Below, piece by piece: positions 60,834 to 64,000 of a stretch of 64,000 nucleotides of DNA. The position numbers were made by a program, and so were the translations under genes. Source of the DNA: DATFFO01 sp963772815 (GTDB lineage: Bacteria; Actinomycetota; Acidimicrobiia; Spongiisociales; ZC4RG35); NCBI GenBank assembly GCA_963772815.1, contig CAVYYV010000003.1:248001-312000 (forward strand), read 5' to 3'. Within the stretch, counting starts at the first letter, position 1. Each line of letters begins with the position of its first letter. The notes under the pieces were generated by a model. The model was not told the origin of the DNA. It worked only from the letters and a program-made list of their open reading frames with translations, and made no database searches.

Positions 60834-61215
60834 CGCCAGGTCAGGATCGCTCAACCGAGGTAATAGCACCCCCGGCAGTCCTCCAATTGAGGTGGCATTG
60901 CAAGCCGGCCGCCGTCGGGCCGACGCAGGTATGTCTCGGTGGCATGAATGTCCACCGCTTGGGCGGTCTCCACTTCGGGGATCCTCCGCCGCAGCCATCG
61001 TGACCTGACAGCGCGTCTCAGATCCCTTCCGTGCTCGGAGCCGTTGACTGTGGCCCGCTTGCCGGGGTCCACGCTCTGGTCCTTCCTCGTCCCTTGGTCG
61101 CCAGGTTGCCCACCCTCGCCACCCGGGACAAGGGTCAAAGGTCCCCTCAAGTGGAGAACAGGGGAGGCCGAACCCGGCAGGGCGGGAAGGGGGGAACCGG
61201 CGCGCCCCCACCCGC
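60834..61215. other. 382 bp without a convincing gene
   Basis: No frame here shows clear protein similarity or a ribosome binding site. A 99-codon minus-strand frame (60851-61150) ends RRPDGGRLAMPPQLEDCRGC followed by YYLG, which looks somewhat protein-like in its last 45 residues. I cannot support a start or a family. Confidence 0.4.
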
Positions 61216-62106
61216 TCAGGGCCGGACTACATGGTTCGGGTCGGGTTGCTGCTCGGGTGCTGCCTGGCTGTAGTCGCCGAACGGTCCGTCCCGCTCGCTG
61301 ATCGCGGCCCGAACGCCACTCTCTTCAGCCACCTCGATGAACCGTCTGGCATCGGGCGTGTTTCTCATCAGCCCGTCGAGGATCGGGCCCAGAGTCTGGG
61401 TCGAGGCGAGGCCCATGTTCTCGAAGGCATGGTTGACCACCAACTTCATGGCAGACAACTGCGAGGAGGGGATGGACGCCAGGCGCCGGGCCAGCTCCCT
61501 CACTTCGTCCTCGAGCGAGTCGAAGGGCACGGACGAGTTGACCAGACCCACCGCCGCCGCCTCGCGCCCCGAAAGAGGTTTGCCGGTCAAGGCGTACTCC
61601 TTGGCCCTGGTGAGACCGAGGCGGTAGATCCACATGCCGCTCAAATACGAGCCCCACATTCGGGAGTAGGGCGTTCCGATGCGGGCATCGTGGCTGGCCA
61701 CGACCAGGTCCGCGGCCAGGGCGTAATCGCTGCCGCCGCCAACACACCAGCCGTGCACCTGGGCAATGACGGGCTTGGGCGACCGCCAGATGCTCATGAA
61801 CTTTTGGGTGGGAGAGAGAGCCGGAGCAGTGGCCACTACGAAGTCCTTGCCGGGATCCCACCGACCGTCGCTGGTTAGAGCCTCGTCCCAGTGGTGAAAT
61901 CCCTGGCCGAAGTCGAAACCGGCGCAGAACGAGCGACCCGCTCCCCTGAGAATGATGACCTTGACCTGCTCATCCCTCACGGCCCTCGCCACCGCTTGTT
62001 CGACCTCATCAGGCATGGGCGGGACGATGGTGTTGAGAGCCTCGGGCCGATTGAGGGTGATCGTGGCTATCTGGTCGGCGGTGGTGTAGATGATCGTCTC
62101 ATACAT
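61216..62106 (-). CDS. enoyl-CoA hydratase/isomerase family protein
   Basis: A 296-residue crotonase-fold protein. The oxyanion-hole texts are ILRGAGRSFCAGFDF and QVHGWCVGGGSDYALAADLV. The usual second catalytic Glu region reads RIGTPYSRMWGSYLSGMWIY, so neither hydratase Glu is obvious, and the exact reaction (hydratase, isomerase or other) is open. Lys/Ala-rich helices follow. ATG 62106 has GAAGGAAGG upstream. A longer open frame begins at 62139. Confidence 0.88.
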   Translation of the reverse strand: MYETIIYTTADQIATITLNRPEALNTIVPPMPDEVEQAVARAVRDEQVKVIILRGAGRSFCAGFDFGQGFHHWDEALTSDGRWDPGKDFVVATAPALSPTQKFMSIWRSPKPVIAQVHGWCVGGGSDYALAADLVVASHDARIGTPYSRMWGSYLSGMWIYRLGLTRAKEYALTGKPLSGREAAAVGLVNSSVPFDSLEDEVRELARRLASIPSSQLSAMKLVVNHAFENMGLASTQTLGPILDGLMRNTPDARRFIEVAEESGVRAAISERDGPFGDYSQAAPEQQPDPNHVVRP

Positions 62107-62241
62107 GGAGGGCCTTCCTTCATCCGGGACATCTCGCACGCTACCGCCGCCCTACCGGCCGGAACGTGACTTCTTCCTCTATTCGATCAGTCCCCACCCG
62201 GCCCACGATTCGGTAGGAGCAACCCAGGTAGGGAGGTCGAG

Positions 62242-62454
62242 ATGCATGCCAAGGCCGGTGACCGGATACTGATCATGGGGCACAAGGTGAACGAGCCCAT
62301 GCGCGATGGCGAGATCCTTGAGGTAGTGGGCGAAGGCGGAGACCCTCCGTACCGGGTGCGCTGGTCGGACAGCGACCACGAGACGCTCGTCTTCCCGGGC
62401 CCCGACGCGCACATCGAACGCGCCCATCACCGCTCCGGCAAGACGCATCAATGA
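62242..62454 (+). CDS. DUF1918-domain protein
   Basis: A 70-residue beta-barrel-like small protein: MHAKAGDRILIMGHKVNEPM, DGEILEVVGEGGDPPYRVRW, HETLVFPGPDAHIE. This is the DUF1918 family, almost limited to actinobacteria and of unknown function. AGGGAGG lies 9 bases before the ATG. It stands alone between the enoyl-CoA hydratase and AhpD-like genes. Confidence 0.9.
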   Translation: MHAKAGDRILIMGHKVNEPMRDGEILEVVGEGGDPPYRVRWSDSDHETLVFPGPDAHIERAHHRSGKTHQ

Positions 62455-62488
62455 CGAGCCGAACGGCGCAGCCCGGTCCGCCGGACGG

Positions 62489-62848
62489 TCAGTCGTGAGT
62501 GACCAGCGCCGCTTCCTTGAAGTCGCGGAACATCTCCAGAGCCTTGGGCGCGTATACCGAGGCAGGGCCGCCTGCCATCAGCAATGAGACTCCCAGGGCC
62601 TCGTTGAGCTCGGCTTCCGTCGCACCCTTATGGACGGCCGCACGGGCGTGATAGGCAATGCATCCGTCGCACCCTTCGGCCACGGCAATCGCCACGGCCA
62701 TCAATTCCTTGATGCGCCCCGGGATGACGCCATCAGAGACGGCTTCCTGATGCAACTGGGCGAAACCGGCCCAGGTATCGGGAATCGCATCGCGAAGCTC
62801 ACGAGTGGGCTGACGCAACTCGGAGATGATTTCTCGTCCGTTCATCAT
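62489..62848 (-). CDS. AhpD-like carboxymuconolactone decarboxylase family protein
   Basis: A 119-residue all-helical protein with the redox motif EGCDGCIAYHARAAVHKGAT (CxxC then His), the active site of AhpD-like alkylhydroperoxidase reductases. The start is MMNGREIISELRQ at ATG 62848 with GGGAG upstream. Members act in thiol-based peroxide defence or as gamma-carboxymuconolactone decarboxylase relatives; the CxxC favours the former. Confidence 0.9.
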   Translation of the reverse strand: MMNGREIISELRQPTRELRDAIPDTWAGFAQLHQEAVSDGVIPGRIKELMAVAIAVAEGCDGCIAYHARAAVHKGATEAELNEALGVSLLMAGGPASVYAPKALEMFRDFKEAALVTHD

Positions 62849-62922
62849 GGCTCCCACGGTATGGGCGACCACCACGACGAGTAAGGGGCCTTGGTCACAA
62901 CCACCTGGGACCGAGCGCCGAG

Positions 62923-63903
62923 TCAGCCCGAGATCAGCGGAGCAACCGATTCGCCCAGAAGGGAGACCCGCTCCGGGATATGACCGTTGGCGGGCATGTT
63001 GATGGTGAACCCGTCCACGCCTGTGCCGAGGTCGTCGGCGAAGCGCTCCGCCACGGTGCCGGGGTCTCCGATGTTGAAGCGACCCCGAATCGCCGCCCGC
63101 CGCTCCTCATCCATTCGGGCCAGATCCATTCCTCGTCGGGCCAGATACGCGGCCAGCTCTTTCTCAGCCTGTTCCATGGTGGGGGCAATGCAAGCCGAAC
63201 GCTGCCACGAAACGGTGATCTCGTCCCGATCACGTCCCAGGTCCTGACAATGGCCCTCCAGCGCCTCTAGCTTGCGCGGGATGTCGGAGCGGGCCGCGAT
63301 CAGGTTCGACTCATCCGCATACTGGGCCACCATCCGCAGGGTCTTGCGCTCCCCACTGCCTCCGATCATCACGGGAATGCGCCTCACCGGTGGCGGCTGG
63401 TTGATCGCTTCCTCCACCCGGTAGTGATCGCCGGCGAAGGTGGGACGCTCGTCGCCCAGCATGGGCAGGATGATCTGAAGCGCCTCCTCCAGCTTCTCGA
63501 ACCGATCCGTGAAGGTCCCGAATTCCACCCCGAGGCTCCGGTGCTCGAGCTCGTACCAACCCGCCCCGATCCCCAATTGGGCCCGACCCTCGGACACTAC
63601 GTCCAGGGTGGTGACCACCTTGGCCAGGATGGCCGGGTTCCGATAGGTGTTGCCCGTCACCAGCGACCCCAGGCGGACCGAGGACGTTTCCCTGGCCAGG
63701 GCACCTAGGAGCGTGTAGCACTCCATCATGTAGTCGTCCGGGTCGCCCAACCCGGGCAACTGATAGAAGTGGTCCATCACCATCAAGGTGTCGAATCCGG
63801 AGGAGTCCGCCTCCCTGGCCTGTGCCGCCACGGTCGAGAACAGGTCCGCCTCCCCCACATCGGGGTAGGTGAAGTTGGGGATCTGGTATCCGAGTCTGGT
63901 CAT
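62923..63903 (-). CDS. LLM-class F420-dependent oxidoreductase
   Basis: A 326-residue luciferase-like TIM barrel of the probable F420-dependent oxidoreductase group. Typical texts are MTRLGYQIPNFTYPDVG, FDTLMVMDHFYQLPGLGDPD, LGALARETSSVRLGSLVTGN, YRNPAILAKVVTTLDVVSEG, LGIGAGWYELEHRSLGVEFG and IPVMIGGSGERKTLRMVAQY. Substrate is unknown. ATG 63903 has GAAAGGAG about seven bases upstream. Bases 63904-64000 show no further gene. Confidence 0.92.
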   Translation of the reverse strand: MTRLGYQIPNFTYPDVGEADLFSTVAAQAREADSSGFDTLMVMDHFYQLPGLGDPDDYMMECYTLLGALARETSSVRLGSLVTGNTYRNPAILAKVVTTLDVVSEGRAQLGIGAGWYELEHRSLGVEFGTFTDRFEKLEEALQIILPMLGDERPTFAGDHYRVEEAINQPPPVRRIPVMIGGSGERKTLRMVAQYADESNLIAARSDIPRKLEALEGHCQDLGRDRDEITVSWQRSACIAPTMEQAEKELAAYLARRGMDLARMDEERRAAIRGRFNIGDPGTVAERFADDLGTGVDGFTINMPANGHIPERVSLLGESVAPLISG

Positions 63904-64000
63904 TGGCGCGCTCCTTTCAGACCCCACCCAGATTGGCAGCGGCTCTGCCTTACCCCCCAGGACCCCGCCCCACGACCCGGAAAGCCTACCCTGGCCGCTT

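Noticed and set aside
60851..61150. Minus-strand 99-codon frame
   Set aside because: Ending looks protein-like but there is no supported start, ribosome binding site or family.
1..64000. tRNA or other structured RNA genes
   Set aside because: Reading the gaps on both strands I saw no tRNA cloverleaf or CCA-proximal T-loop text. A covariance-model scan would be the decisive test.

Overview
This 64 kb window is a high-GC bacterial chromosome segment, most likely from an uncultured actinobacterium of the class Acidimicrobiia. That placement is an inference. It rests on the GC-rich coding, the Ser/Thr-rich linkers behind lipoprotein cysteines and in the PgpH ectodomain, an F420-type LLM oxidoreductase, DUF1918, DinB-family thiol proteins, and the order lepA-hemW-hrcA-dnaJ-rsmE-phoH-pgpH-ybeY-corC-era-recO-uppS-glyS-dnaG-rpoD. 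I saw no rRNA, tRNA, prophage, insertion sequence or CRISPR array.

Layout. From 1 to 25 kb nearly everything is on the minus strand and is housekeeping: transcription and replication (rpoD, dnaG), glyS, uppS, recO, the era-corC-ybeY-pgpH-phoH cluster, the chaperone cluster rsmE-dnaJ-hrcA, and hemW-lepA diverging from rpsT. Interruptions are a class I-like PPK2 with a DinB protein on the plus strand, a YceI lipocalin-like protein, and two intergenic repeat elements (10.7 and 12.3 kb). From 25 to 32.5 kb a minus-strand peptide/nickel-type ABC importer operon (SBP, two permeases, two ATPases) is headed by an XRE-cupin regulator with a tandem operator-like site in front. From 32.5 to 42.4 kb lie holA, a divergent DHPS-like gene, comEC-comEA, a second PPK2, leuS and tyrS. 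From 42.4 to 51 kb come a PQQ-repeat lipoprotein, a stand-alone LigD polymerase-type protein and a second ABC peptide importer operon. From 51 to 64 kb is accessory metabolism and regulation: OsmC, CBS-BON, 3-hydroxyacyl-CoA dehydrogenase, a MarR-controlled drug-type ABC exporter, an Lrp-HPPD pair for tyrosine catabolism, an orphan histidine kinase, a GyrI-like protein split by an amber codon, DUF72, enoyl-CoA hydratase, an AhpD-like protein and an LLM oxidoreductase.

How the genes work together. Many neighbours are joined by ATGA or TGATG stop/start overlaps (dnaG-rpoD, recO-uppS, ybeY-corC, phoH-pgpH, dnaJ-rsmE, comEA-comEC, and leuS with its follower), indicating translational coupling. 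Two peptide importers and two PPK2 enzymes point to a peptide-scavenging, polyphosphate-using lifestyle.

Most notable observations: a DppC-type permease with an extra ~100-residue segment resembling a solute-binding-protein lobe; a PgpH c-di-AMP phosphodiesterase with a Ser/Thr linker and SdrD-B-like calcium-type module in its ectodomain; thirteen single-base indels packed into 2.4 kb of the second importer operon; three other single-base frameshifts, in G runs (M24 peptidase, hrcA, DHPS-like); an in-frame amber codon in the GyrI-like gene; and several palindromic or tandem operator-like sites. The frameshifts look more like sequence or assembly errors than decay, because reading resumes perfectly in another frame each time.
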